Of a DNA stretch of 64,000 nucleotides, positions 34,001 to 42,075 are shown in pieces. This stretch comes from Glycomyces xiaoerkulensis (GTDB lineage: Bacteria > Actinomycetota > Actinomycetes > Mycobacteriales > Micromonosporaceae), in assembly GCF_002798405.1 (NCBI RefSeq), contig NZ_PGGV01000003.1:124001-188000 (forward strand), read 5' to 3'. The notes under the pieces were generated by a model that was not told the origin of the DNA, ran no database searches, and saw nothing but the letters and a program-made list of their open reading frames with translations. The translations under genes were made by a program, and so were the position numbers. Within the stretch, counting starts at the first letter, position 1; the number at the start of each line of letters is the position of its first letter.

Positions 34001-34729
34001 ATGGTTTGTTATGAGACCATTGACATTATGATCGACGTCATGCTCAGCTCCACTGTCGATGATCTTCTCGAGGATCGATCGGCCGTGGTCGAGGCGCTTG
34101 AGCCGACGAGGCTGGTGGGGCTCCTCGGAATCGCCCCGGTCGACGGACCCTCGTACGGAGCCAGCGCCTACGTCGCGACCCTCGAAATGGCCGTCGAATG
34201 CGATCTTTACATCCTGCTGCTCGGCCATCGGTATGGATTCGTGTCGGATCGTGGCCTGTCGGCGACCGAGCTTGAGTATCTGGCTGCGTATGAGGACGAT
34301 CCGACGAAGATCCTGATCTTCCGCAAACTCGTCAAGGACGTCGAGCCTAGGCAGGCCGAATTCATCCAGCGGGTCGGGGAGTATCACCGCGGCTACTACA
34401 TCCGTGAGTACGAGGACGCGTCCCAGCTCCGGGGTCTTGCGGGCGCCAGTTTCGCGCAGTGGATCGAGGAGCGTGCCGCGATCGGCCGCAAGCTCGACTA
34501 CTTCGACCACTTCATCCGACTGGCCGTGCGGAAGTCCCCGTTCCCCAGTGTGCGGCCCCTCTATGTCGTGGAGGACGACTACATCGAGCTGAAGTACCGG
34601 TTCCTGTCCAAGTCTTACACAATCCATTTCGACAAGGCCCATATCTACAACGACTTCTGGGGCAGCATAGCGATGCTGGAATCCAGATTTGAGGAATGGA
34701 GACTCGACCGCTATGGCCGTCATTCATAA
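34001..34729 (+). CDS. DUF4062 (TIR-like fold) domain protein, candidate defence sensor or signal enzyme
   Basis: 242 residues from ATG 34001 (GAGGG ten bases upstream). Residues 11-110 form a DUF4062 domain: the opening strand IDVMLSSTVDDLLEDR, the central CDLYILLLGHRYGF and the Glu-containing SATELEYLAAYEDD follow the family pattern (VFVSST-x-x-DL-x-x-ER, GHRYG, TE-x-EY). DUF4062 domains have a TIR/SLOG-like Rossmann fold and often head NTPase-type immune proteins. Here there is no NTPase, only a further 130 residues of unknown fold rich in Tyr and Phe. It is the first gene of a tight set ending near a ThsA-type macro protein, so a role as TIR-like nucleotide-signal enzyme or sensor is proposed (inference). 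Confidence 0.72.
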   Translation: MVCYETIDIMIDVMLSSTVDDLLEDRSAVVEALEPTRLVGLLGIAPVDGPSYGASAYVATLEMAVECDLYILLLGHRYGFVSDRGLSATELEYLAAYEDDPTKILIFRKLVKDVEPRQAEFIQRVGEYHRGYYIREYEDASQLRGLAGASFAQWIEERAAIGRKLDYFDHFIRLAVRKSPFPSVRPLYVVEDDYIELKYRFLSKSYTIHFDKAHIYNDFWGSIAMLESRFEEWRLDRYGRHS

Positions 34730-35348
34730 GCTCGGTTCGCCGTACCTGACGTATCTTTCCGGCATAGTCCGCAACCGCGAGTCCGGCCCGTCCGAGATTC
34801 GTGATGCCCTGCTGCGGCTGGGCGAGGAGGTGGGAAGCTCGATCCTGGCCGAGTGCTTTCTTCGTCAGACCACCATCACCACTCCGATGGAGGAGCATGT
34901 CGAGAGTCTCGCAGCTACGAAGGACCTCTCGGTCGTCATCACCACGAGATTCGATCTGGAAACGTTCGGCAGCACGCTGTCGGCGAGCCTGGTGCCTTCG
35001 AAACTCGGCTTTATGAATTTCGAGGGTAGGCGCGGGTTCGACGCACTCAACTCACCCGTCCGCGAGATCGAGCTACCGGACCTCCGCAATCGCACAGTGG
35101 ACTCGGTCGTCATCGCCAAGTCGTGTTTGGCCACCGGGTGCACCGCGGTCAGTCTCGCCAGAACGGCTCTCCAGGAGTACATGCCGCGGCGCATGATCTT
35201 GGTGGCGGTCTTCTACTCGCTCGCAGGACTCCGCGAACTGGAGGATTCATTTCCCCACTCCGAGATATTCGTCGTCGGTGAGCCGGACGAGATCGATGGG
35301 GAAGGGATCCTGCACCCAGGCGTGGGGCTCTTGGAGGCTCGAATGTGA
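34713..35348 (+). CDS. Uracil-phosphoribosyltransferase homologue with altered PRPP loop
   Basis: 211 residues, UPRTase size. Order and spacing follow UPRTase: an N-terminal YLTYLSGIVRNR for the LT-x-LR region, LGFMNFEGRR for the VGH-x-G-x-YRDE loop, the PRPP loop region KSCLATGCTAVS at about 136-146, LRELEDSFPHSEIFVV for the EGI-x-x-L-x-x-HP strand, and GILHPGVGLLEAR for GYI-x-PGLGD. In the PRPP loop the acidic D-P-M is replaced by K-S-C, and GGS by GCT. PRPP chemistry may thus be lost or changed. It overlaps the DUF4062 gene by 17 bases. ATG 34713 is preferred over an upstream TTG. Confidence 0.7.
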   Translation: MAVIHKLGSPYLTYLSGIVRNRESGPSEIRDALLRLGEEVGSSILAECFLRQTTITTPMEEHVESLAATKDLSVVITTRFDLETFGSTLSASLVPSKLGFMNFEGRRGFDALNSPVREIELPDLRNRTVDSVVIAKSCLATGCTAVSLARTALQEYMPRRMILVAVFYSLAGLRELEDSFPHSEIFVVGEPDEIDGEGILHPGVGLLEARM

Positions 35349-35401
35349 GGGAAGTCTGTTCTGGTGCCCCGGCCGCTCGCATCGCCTCTTCGGAGAAGTT
35401 T

Positions 35402-36523
35402 ATGGCCTTGACGACTCCGCTTCTCGCCGTAGGGTTCGGCTACTACCTGCGCAACGGCCTCCTCACGAGACTGCTCCGCTCCGAGGCGCGCCTGGTGGAT
35501 ATCGAGATCGTCACCTGTTTGCTCGGCGGAACCTCGGAATTCGAGGCGAATGTCGTACCTCTGTTCCGTTCGTTCGGATTGGCACCACCTCGTTATGTGC
35601 CTCGACTTGCGGATGCGTTGAAGGCGATCGGAGAGTTCGCGGATCCGGCGGCCGCCATCTCCACCCCCACGGGCCTGCATTTCGAGCACGCGGCTGCGTG
35701 CATCGATGCGGGACTCGACGTCTACGTCGAACGCCCGGTCGTCACCCCAGCGGATGACCTTCCGACTCTGGTGGAGGCGGCCGACGCCTCGGGTCTGGTG
35801 CTGTTCACCGGAAACCAGCGGCGTGTCGAGCCGCCGTTCCAATACCTCCATGAGGTAGTTGTTAAGAGAAGACACTTCGGGGAACTGGCCGCCATCAGGT
35901 GCACGCTGGCGGTGGGGGAGCGACTCTCCGGATGGCGGGTCGACAAGGCCTTGTCCGGCGGCGGTATCGTCGCGGACACCGGTCATCACCTACTCGATTG
36001 CGCAGCTTGGATAGCCGACGGCGTCGGGCACCGATTCCCTCGTGGTTCAACGCGGTATGTCGGCTTCGGACGCGAACCGTGGATGAGGACCGGAGGGGAT
36101 CCGCTGGAGACGTCGGCGTTCGGGCATCTACGGAGCCCGCGTGGTCTCAATCTCTATTTCGATCTGAGTTACGCGGTTCCGATCGGTTCGGTGTACGAGC
36201 GCCTTGAAATGTGGGACCACCAGGGCACGCGCGTCCTGGTGATGCGGGACCAGACGGTGCGGTCGTCGCAGCCGGGACTGGTGACTCACCAGCTCGGAGA
36301 CGGCAGCATCGTTTCGGTCGGCGTGGACGGAACCGAAACCCCGTTGTCGGGTCGGCAGATATCACGGCAGTCGAACGTGACCGGCCCGATCGAGGGGTTC
36401 TTGAGGCTGCATAGGTCCTCTGAGGCGTCGGTGGACCATCCGTGCAGCGGTGCGGCGTCCGTTCCATCCTGGGAACTGACCAAGGAGATTCATGAATACG
36501 TACAGGGCTGTTCCGGTGCCTGA
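35402..36523 (+). CDS. Gfo/Idh/MocA-like oxidoreductase with Lys-to-Arg change in the EKP motif
   Basis: 373 residues from ATG 35402 (GGAGAAG just upstream). GTG 35345, which overlaps the previous stop as GTGA and has GGAGG seven bases before it, is an equally possible start that adds 19 residues. The Rossmann start is LLAVGFGYYLRNGL, ISTPTGLHFEHAAACIDAG follows, then VYVERPVVTPA, where almost all family members have EKP with a catalytic Lys. The second-domain GGGIVADTGHHLLD keeps the Asp and His. It may bind NAD(P) and a sugar or nucleotide without normal hydride transfer, or use Arg instead (inference). It is third in the DUF4062 operon. Confidence 0.78.
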   Translation: MALTTPLLAVGFGYYLRNGLLTRLLRSEARLVDIEIVTCLLGGTSEFEANVVPLFRSFGLAPPRYVPRLADALKAIGEFADPAAAISTPTGLHFEHAAACIDAGLDVYVERPVVTPADDLPTLVEAADASGLVLFTGNQRRVEPPFQYLHEVVVKRRHFGELAAIRCTLAVGERLSGWRVDKALSGGGIVADTGHHLLDCAAWIADGVGHRFPRGSTRYVGFGREPWMRTGGDPLETSAFGHLRSPRGLNLYFDLSYAVPIGSVYERLEMWDHQGTRVLVMRDQTVRSSQPGLVTHQLGDGSIVSVGVDGTETPLSGRQISRQSNVTGPIEGFLRLHRSSEASVDHPCSGAASVPSWELTKEIHEYVQGCSGA

Positions 36524-36953
36524 GTCGCCGGGTCCGAACCAGACGGGTTCGCTGCGCTGCAGCATGCACAGTATTGCGATCCAGACCGACTGCTTCGATC
36601 GATCGTACTGGTTCTACACCGAGGTGGTCGGACTGGCGAAGGTGCGGGAGCCGTTCCCGTTCAAGACACGCACGCTAGCCTGGCTCGATGCCGGTGTGGC
36701 GCTGATCGAGCTGTACTCGACCAAGCACGGCGCCGATGCCGCGATGCCGCTCGGCCCGGCCAACGGCATCGACCACGTCGCGTTCGTGGTCGAACGGCTC
36801 GATGAGGTCATCGCGGTGCTGGAGGTGCACGGGATCGCAATCGCCAAGGGACCGTTGGTCCCTCCGAGCGGTGATCCGCGCCAACCGGAGATCCTGTTCG
36901 TCGAGGCGCCGGAGGGCACCGAGGTCCAGTTCCGGGAACCCGAGCGGCCGTGA
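36492..36953 (+). CDS. VOC-superfamily (glyoxalase/dioxygenase fold) protein
   Basis: 153 residues, two βαβββ modules. The four metal-ligand positions are all occupied: His 26 in MHSIAIQT, Glu 73 in LIELYSTK, His 95 in DHVAFVVE and Glu 144 in TEVQFRE. It should be a metal-dependent lyase, isomerase, epimerase or dioxygenase. The substrate is unknown. AAGGAG lies four bases before ATG 36492, and the gene overlaps the oxidoreductase by 32 bases, so it belongs to the same operon. A small-molecule chemistry role linked to the phosphoribosyltransferase-like and dehydrogenase-like neighbours is likely. Confidence 0.85.
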   Translation: MNTYRAVPVPESPGPNQTGSLRCSMHSIAIQTDCFDRSYWFYTEVVGLAKVREPFPFKTRTLAWLDAGVALIELYSTKHGADAAMPLGPANGIDHVAFVVERLDEVIAVLEVHGIAIAKGPLVPPSGDPRQPEILFVEAPEGTEVQFREPERP

Positions 36954-37079
36954 ACACGAAGCCGCGCCAGCGGTCCCGTCCCGGTGGAGGTCGGTCGGGT
37001 CCGCGTACCCGTCGCACATGTGGTTCCGCAAGGCGAGACGGCGAGTCGGTCGAGCGTGAGGCCGCATTAGATTTGATTC

Positions 37080-37946
37080 ATGGGGTTGCATATCCTCCGG
37101 CCGATATTCGGGACCCGGCGCGGCCTGTCGGTCTTCTGCTCGAACGCATTGATCGCGTTCGGACTCGTCTCCGGCCTGGTGCAGCTGTACACGGCCCTCT
37201 GGTCGGGAATCCCTCTGGCGCCGATGCCGCTTCTGGCGATCATGGCGGTGCTCGCGGTCGCATGGGGATGCCGGCGGGCCTGGCCGCGCACCGGCATCAG
37301 AAGCGAGCTCAGCCATCCGGAGGTCAGCGTCCGGGTCCTGGTGGGAGACCTGTTCGACCAGGAAGCGCACCTGGTCGTAGGGTTCAACGACATGTTCGAC
37401 ACCGACCTGTCCAGCGGCGAGGTCATCGACCCGTCGAGTGTTCAGGGGCAGTTCGAATCGAAGGTCTACCGCGGAAACACGACCAAGCTGGACCGCGATC
37501 TCAAGCTCGCCCTGGACGGGATCGACCCGGTACGTTCGGAGACCCGGGCGGACAAGCCCGTGGGCAAGCTCGTCCGATACCCCATCGGGACAATTGCCGT
37601 TCTGGGCGACCAAGAACGACGATACTTCTGCCTGGCGTACGCGAGCATGCAGAACAACCTGGTGGCTCAGTCGAACGTCGACTATCTGTGGAGGTCGCTA
37701 GGCGCGTTGTGGCAGTCGGTACATGCGAAGGCGCGCCTCAAGTCCGTCGCGATGCCGATCGTTGGCACCGAACTGGCCAGGGTCAGCCAGCTGGACCGGG
37801 AGAGCATTCTCAAGATGATCCTGCTCTCGTTCATCGCGCAGACGCGGGAGCGCATCGTATGCCGAGAGCTGACGGTCATGGTCCACCCCAGCGACGTCCG
37901 CCAGATCAACATGCTGGAAGTCAAGGCCTTCCTGGACCGGGTCTGA
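37080..37946 (+). CDS. Two-helix membrane protein with ThsA-type macro domain (type II Thoeris effector-like)
   Basis: 288 residues. Two membrane helices at about 17-40 and 46-63 are followed by a cytoplasmic macro domain (about 83-288): VRVLVGDLFDQ, VGFNDMFDT, SSVQGQFESKVY, YPIGTIAVLG and AMPIVGTELAR. This is the layout of the macro domain described for ThsA of type II Thoeris, a membrane effector that binds a TIR-made histidine-ADP-ribose signal and breaks membrane integrity. Family and topology are read from sequence; the effector role is inferred. It lies 126 bases after the VOC gene on the same strand. No classical TIR protein is adjacent, and the DUF4062 protein upstream is the only TIR-like candidate. 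Confidence 0.75.
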   Translation: MGLHILRPIFGTRRGLSVFCSNALIAFGLVSGLVQLYTALWSGIPLAPMPLLAIMAVLAVAWGCRRAWPRTGIRSELSHPEVSVRVLVGDLFDQEAHLVVGFNDMFDTDLSSGEVIDPSSVQGQFESKVYRGNTTKLDRDLKLALDGIDPVRSETRADKPVGKLVRYPIGTIAVLGDQERRYFCLAYASMQNNLVAQSNVDYLWRSLGALWQSVHAKARLKSVAMPIVGTELARVSQLDRESILKMILLSFIAQTRERIVCRELTVMVHPSDVRQINMLEVKAFLDRV

Positions 37947-38066
37947 CGGGCCGTCCAGCGACTCGAACGGTCGACCGGTGTCCAGCCACCCGGCGCCGGG
38001 CATCGCACGGCGCGCCGCATGAGCCTGACTCGAACGCGGCCGGTCGGCGGGCCCTGGCGACGAACT

Positions 38067-39026
38067 TCACGGATAGACCAGCGTAGCGATCGCCCGGTGC
38101 TCGGAGTAATGGCATCCGCCGTAGTTCTGGGTCACGCACGAGGGCGGATCGGTGTCGTCGTCGCGGGCTTCCGCGGCGGTGAACTTGACGGTGGTGGCGG
38201 GGCCGCCGTCGCCGGTGGTGAAAACGTAGTCGATGCGCCGGTTGACTCCGGAGGCGTACTTGAACGTCCAGCCCGAGCTCCGGGCCTCGAGGCCGGCGGA
38301 CTCCAGGATCTCGTCCCAGCCTCCGTAGCTCGGGTGCCGCTGCCAGATGTTCATGTCGCCGCCGACTATCTTGAGGTCTGCGGTCCGGCCGTTGACCGGC
38401 TGGCCCATCTCGTCGAGGATCTCCCTGGCGTTGGACTCCGAGCACCGCCGGCCGTTCTTCGCCGCGGTGGGCCAATGCACCGATGCGGCCGCCACCGTGT
38501 CGTCGTTGACCCGGTCGTGGAGCATCACCTCGATCGACCGGGTGCGGTCCTGCTCGTTGTTGGTGCAGCGGCCCGACACGTAGTGCTGGGCCTGCCACCG
38601 GTTCAGGCCGAGGTAGCTGAAGCGGTCGGTGTTGAAGATGACCGCGTTCCGCTGGACGGGCTTCTCGCCGCCGCAGGCCCGGATCCGGTCGCCGGTGACC
38701 ACCGCGCTGATCCTCGAGTCGTAGTCGTGCCCGAACATCGATTCGAGCCTGGCCACATAGGTCGACAGCTCCGATGCGCTCACCTGCTGCACGAGGAAGA
38801 GGTCCGAGTCGCCGTGGGGTCCGCTGTCGGCCAGGTACTCCAGCAGTTCGTCGTAGTCGCCCGGGCAGGTGCCGTTCCCCCAGGTGAGCAGGTTCTCCAG
38901 ATTGTTGCCGACCACGGAGATCGGAGCGTTCTGCGCCTGCGCCGGACCGCTCGGGACGGGCGCGCTGAGCACTGTGGCCAGCAGCGAGAGCAGTCCCAGC
39001 AAGACGATGCGGTTTCGTCGGGTCAT
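38067..39026 (-). CDS. Secreted endonuclease/exonuclease/phosphatase-fold protein
   Basis: 319 residues. The signal peptide is cleaved after GPAQAQ at about residue 32. The EEP (DNase I-like) fold is suggested by VVGNNLENLL at the start, LKIVGGDMNIW for the Asp-x-Asn pair, a central NRRIDYVFTT, and the terminal HYSEHRAIATL with catalytic Asp replaced by Glu/His context. Several cysteines could form disulfides outside the cell. It could be an extracellular nuclease or phosphatase. ATG 39026 has GGAGG five bases upstream. It converges on the ThsA-like gene and probably ends the accessory segment. Confidence 0.83.
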   Translation of the reverse strand: MTRRNRIVLLGLLSLLATVLSAPVPSGPAQAQNAPISVVGNNLENLLTWGNGTCPGDYDELLEYLADSGPHGDSDLFLVQQVSASELSTYVARLESMFGHDYDSRISAVVTGDRIRACGGEKPVQRNAVIFNTDRFSYLGLNRWQAQHYVSGRCTNNEQDRTRSIEVMLHDRVNDDTVAAASVHWPTAAKNGRRCSESNAREILDEMGQPVNGRTADLKIVGGDMNIWQRHPSYGGWDEILESAGLEARSSGWTFKYASGVNRRIDYVFTTGDGGPATTVKFTAAEARDDDTDPPSCVTQNYGGCHYSEHRAIATLVYP

Positions 39027-39181
39027 CGTTGCCTCCGGTCGAGCCGATTCGAGCGGTGCGAAAAGCCGCGTACCGATCGAACCAACCATCGGCGGTTCAA
39101 AGCAAGCACTCGTCCACATGGCATCGTCGCGAATGGCCGGTGAACTCCACCCGACACGGCGGTCCGGCGCCGGCGCTCCGC

Positions 39182-39958
39182 TCACGCCAGTTTCGGGACC
39201 GCCGCCTCGATCAGGTCTCGGACGCGGTCGAGGTTGGCGCTGAACACCTCGAAGACCGCCTCCTGCGTCACCGGTTCGACGTCCGGGTGCCCCTCCAGTC
39301 CGGCATCGTAGTCGGTGACCAGGGCGACGCCGCCGAACGCGATTCCGGCCTCCATCGCCAGGGGCGCCTCGGGGGACTGGGTCATGTTCACCACGTGCCA
39401 GCCCGCGTCGCGGTGCCATTCGGACTCGGCGCGGCTGGAGAAGCGCGGGCCGTTGATCACCACCACCGTGCCGCCGTCGTGGGCGGTCACGCCGATCCCG
39501 GCCGCCGACTCCAGCAGCACCCGCCGCAGCGCCGGGTCGTATGGCTCGGCGAACGGGACGTGGACCGGCCCGTCCTCGAACCGGTCGTAGAAGGTGGACG
39601 GCCGACCCCAGGTGCGGTCCACGATCTGGTCGACCACGACGAACTCGCCCGGCCTGACCTCCGGGCGCAGCGACCCGGCCGCGAACGGCGAGATCAGCGC
39701 CCGCACGCCCAGCAGCCGCATCGCCTCCACATTGGCCCGGTAGTTCACGCGGTGGGGCGGGAACCGGTGGTCGGTCCCGTGCCGGGGCAGGAACGCCACC
39801 CGCATCGGCGGTTCGGCCTCGAAGGTCGCGATCGTCACCGGCGCGCTCGGTGCGCCCCAGTCGGTCTCGACATCGAAGGTCTCGGCCGACCCGTACAGGC
39901 TGTAGAAGCCGGTGCCGCCGAAGACGCCCACGTCGGCCCGGGGAAGGGATGGATCCAA
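39182..39958 (-). CDS. mtnP: S-methyl-5'-thioadenosine phosphorylase (MTAP family)
   Basis: 258 residues with a TTG start at 39958. This codon has GAGGAG six bases upstream, and the previous gene stops inside that site. The GTG at 39997 would overlap the previous gene and adds 13 residues. Family motifs: DVGVFGGTGFYS phosphate loop, LPRHGTDHRFPPHRVNYRAN, SPFAAGSLRP, GPRFSSRAES, and NMTQSPEAPLAMEAGI with VTDYD. It phosphorolyses methylthioadenosine to adenine and methylthioribose 1-phosphate. NMTQSPEA differs from the usual NMT-x-x-PEA only at variable sites. It is co-transcribed with the fusion glycosyltransferase. Confidence 0.9.
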   Translation of the reverse strand: MDPSLPRADVGVFGGTGFYSLYGSAETFDVETDWGAPSAPVTIATFEAEPPMRVAFLPRHGTDHRFPPHRVNYRANVEAMRLLGVRALISPFAAGSLRPEVRPGEFVVVDQIVDRTWGRPSTFYDRFEDGPVHVPFAEPYDPALRRVLLESAAGIGVTAHDGGTVVVINGPRFSSRAESEWHRDAGWHVVNMTQSPEAPLAMEAGIAFGGVALVTDYDAGLEGHPDVEPVTQEAVFEVFSANLDRVRDLIEAAVPKLA

Positions 39959-39968
39959 GATTCGCTCC

Positions 39969-41273
39969 TCATCGGTTCTGGGCGGCCCGCCTGGCACGCG
40001 ACAACTGGCCGCGCATGTCGCGCACGGCCCGCAGCGTCCCGCCGACGGTGCCGGTGACCTTGCTCCTGCCGACCCGCGCCCGGTACGGCACGGGCCGTTC
40101 GGCGATCCGCCACCCGTCCTGGCCCGCCCGCAGCACCATCTCCAGCGGCCAGCCCGAACGCCGGTCGGCGATGCCCAGCGCCAGCAGCTTCTCGCGGCGC
40201 GCCGCCCGCATCGGACCGATGTCGGTCACCCGCGCCCCGCACAGGCGCCGCACCCTCCCGGCCAGGTAGCGGTTGGCGACCCGGCTGTGCAGCGGCAGCG
40301 CCCCCGCCTCGGCGCGGCGCGAGCCGAGCGACAGGTCGGTCTCGCCGCGCAGCACCGGCCCGCACACCAGCGGCAGGTCGGCCGGGTCCAGTGACGCGTC
40401 GCAGTCCATGAACGCCACCACCGGCGCGGTGGCGGCCTCCAGCCCGGCGAAGCAGGCCGCCCCGAAACCGCGCCGCGGTTCGGCGACGACCTCGGCGCCG
40501 AGCGAGGCGGCCACCTCGGCCGAGCCGTCCTCCGAGCCGTTGTCGACCACGACCGGCCGGAACCGGTCCGGCATCCGCTCGAGCACCCACGGGATCGCCT
40601 CGCGCTCGTTCAGCACCGGCAGCACCACGTCCACCGGACCGTCAGCCGGCTCCACCAGCGACCGCACGCGACCGGCCGTCCGCGTCGACGGCGCCAGCGC
40701 CGCGATCGCCCGCGCGTCGCCGATGTCGTCCAGATCGCGCAGCACCGGCAAATCCGCCACCCGCATCCCCAACGCGTGCAACTGCTTCAACTGCTGCAGC
40801 CCGGTGTCGTAGTGGCTCATCGGCACGTCGGTGAACGCCTCCGGGTGCGGCTCGGCCATCCCGATCGCCCACCAGCCGCCGTCCTCGGCCAGCCCCAGCG
40901 CCGCGTCGTGGCCGCCGCCGGCCACCGTCTCCAGGCAGGCGTCGAGCAGCTCCGGAGTCACCTGCGGGGTGTCCATGCCGATCTGCACGCCCGGCCCGCC
41001 CGCGTGCGCCCACGCCGCGGCCAGCCGCTCGTTGAATCCGTCGCCGACCTGCGCGACCACCTCGAACCCCTCCGGCAGCCACGGCCCCGGCTCGCCGTCG
41101 AGCGCCAGGATCAACCGCTCGGCCCCGCATCCGGCGACCGCCTCCAGCGTGTCGGCCAGCGACGCCTCGGCCACCTCGGCGGCCTCCTCGGGTGTCAGCG
41201 GCGGAGCGAGCCTGGTCTTCGACCGGCCCGGTACCGGCGCCTTGGCCATGACGAGCAGGTGGCTGCTGTGCAT
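39969..41273 (-). CDS. Fusion of DUF2064/TIGR04282 nucleotidyl-sugar-like domain and family 2 glycosyltransferase
   Basis: 434 residues in two parts. Residues 1-200 form a DUF2064 (TIGR04282) domain, a GT-A-like fold: LLVMAKAPVPGRSKTRLAPP, GVQIGMDTPQVTPELLDAC, GLAEDGGWWAIGM. Residues 212-434 are a GT2 transferase: VDVVLPVLNEREAIPWVL, VVDNGSEDGSAEVA, VVAFMDCDASLDPADLP (DXD-like) and GSRRAEAGALP. The two are separate genes in many bacteria. It is divergent, with a 112-base spacer, from a two-component, membrane glycosyltransferase and epimerase operon, suggesting one surface-glycan pathway (inference). Confidence 0.88.
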   Translation of the reverse strand: MHSSHLLVMAKAPVPGRSKTRLAPPLTPEEAAEVAEASLADTLEAVAGCGAERLILALDGEPGPWLPEGFEVVAQVGDGFNERLAAAWAHAGGPGVQIGMDTPQVTPELLDACLETVAGGGHDAALGLAEDGGWWAIGMAEPHPEAFTDVPMSHYDTGLQQLKQLHALGMRVADLPVLRDLDDIGDARAIAALAPSTRTAGRVRSLVEPADGPVDVVLPVLNEREAIPWVLERMPDRFRPVVVDNGSEDGSAEVAASLGAEVVAEPRRGFGAACFAGLEAATAPVVAFMDCDASLDPADLPLVCGPVLRGETDLSLGSRRAEAGALPLHSRVANRYLAGRVRRLCGARVTDIGPMRAARREKLLALGIADRRSGWPLEMVLRAGQDGWRIAERPVPYRARVGRSKVTGTVGGTLRAVRDMRGQLSRARRAAQNR

Positions 41274-41385
41274 GCGTCCGATGCTACGGTCCAGAGGCTC
41301 CCACCGGGGGCGGGAAACCTTACGGTATGCGAAAGTCTGGGCCCATGGGAAGACGGAACGGCGCGCGATCGGTCATCGTTGCCCC

Positions 41386-42075
41386 ATGAGTTCCGACGCC
41401 GACCCGCAAGTGCTGGTCGTCGACGACGATCCCGCCCTGGCCGACGTCGTGGCCCGCTACCTGCGCCGGGACGGCTTCGAAGTCGACTACGCCTCCGACG
41501 GGGCCGAAGGACTGCGCCGCGCCCTGTCGGACAAACCCGACCTGGTCGTCCTCGACCTGATGATGCCCGGCATGGACGGCTTCGAGGTCTGCCGCCGCCT
41601 GCGGGAGGCGACCTCGATCCCGGTGGTCATGCTGACCGCCCTCGGGGAGGAGAACGACCGGATCGCCGGCCTCGACCTCGGCGCCGACGACTACGTCACC
41701 AAACCGTTCTCCCCGCGCGAGCTCGCCGCCCGCGTCCGCGCCGTCCTCCGCCGCGTCGCCGGAGCCGCCGAACCGTCCGAACGGCTCGCCGCCGGCGGCC
41801 TCGAAGTCGACACCCTCGCCCACGAAGCCAGCCGCGACGGCCGCCCGCTCACCCTCACCACCAAGGAATTCGACCTGCTGGTGTGCTTCATGACCCACCC
41901 CGGACGGGCCTTCCGCCGCGAGGAGCTGCTCGAGAAGGTCTGGGGCTGGAGCATCGGCGACACCTCCACCGTCACCGTCCACGTCCGCCGCCTCCGCGAG
42001 AAGATAGAGGACGACGCCTCCGCGCCCGGCCACCTCAGGACCGTGCGCGGCGTCGGATACCGATGGGAGCCGTGA
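41386..42075 (+). CDS. OmpR/PhoB-family response regulator
   Basis: 229 residues. Receiver: VLVVDDDPALADVV, phospho-acceptor Asp in LVVLDLMMPGMDG, Lys in DYVTKPFSPREL. The DNA-binding winged helix has LTTKEFDLLVCFMTHPGRAFRREELL and VTVHVRRLREKIEDD. The last base of its stop is shared with the ATG of the kinase gene (TGATG). It probably controls the downstream glycan genes and perhaps the divergent fusion gene. Confidence 0.95.
   Translation: MSSDADPQVLVVDDDPALADVVARYLRRDGFEVDYASDGAEGLRRALSDKPDLVVLDLMMPGMDGFEVCRRLREATSIPVVMLTALGEENDRIAGLDLGADDYVTKPFSPRELAARVRAVLRRVAGAAEPSERLAAGGLEVDTLAHEASRDGRPLTLTTKEFDLLVCFMTHPGRAFRREELLEKVWGWSIGDTSTVTVHVRRLREKIEDDASAPGHLRTVRGVGYRWEP

Noticed and set aside
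36950-38086. Open frame starting with GTGA overlap behind the VOC gene
   Set aside because: The product is Arg/Gly/Pro-rich and runs over the ThsA-like gene in another frame. The frame starting at 37080 gives a clear membrane and macro protein.
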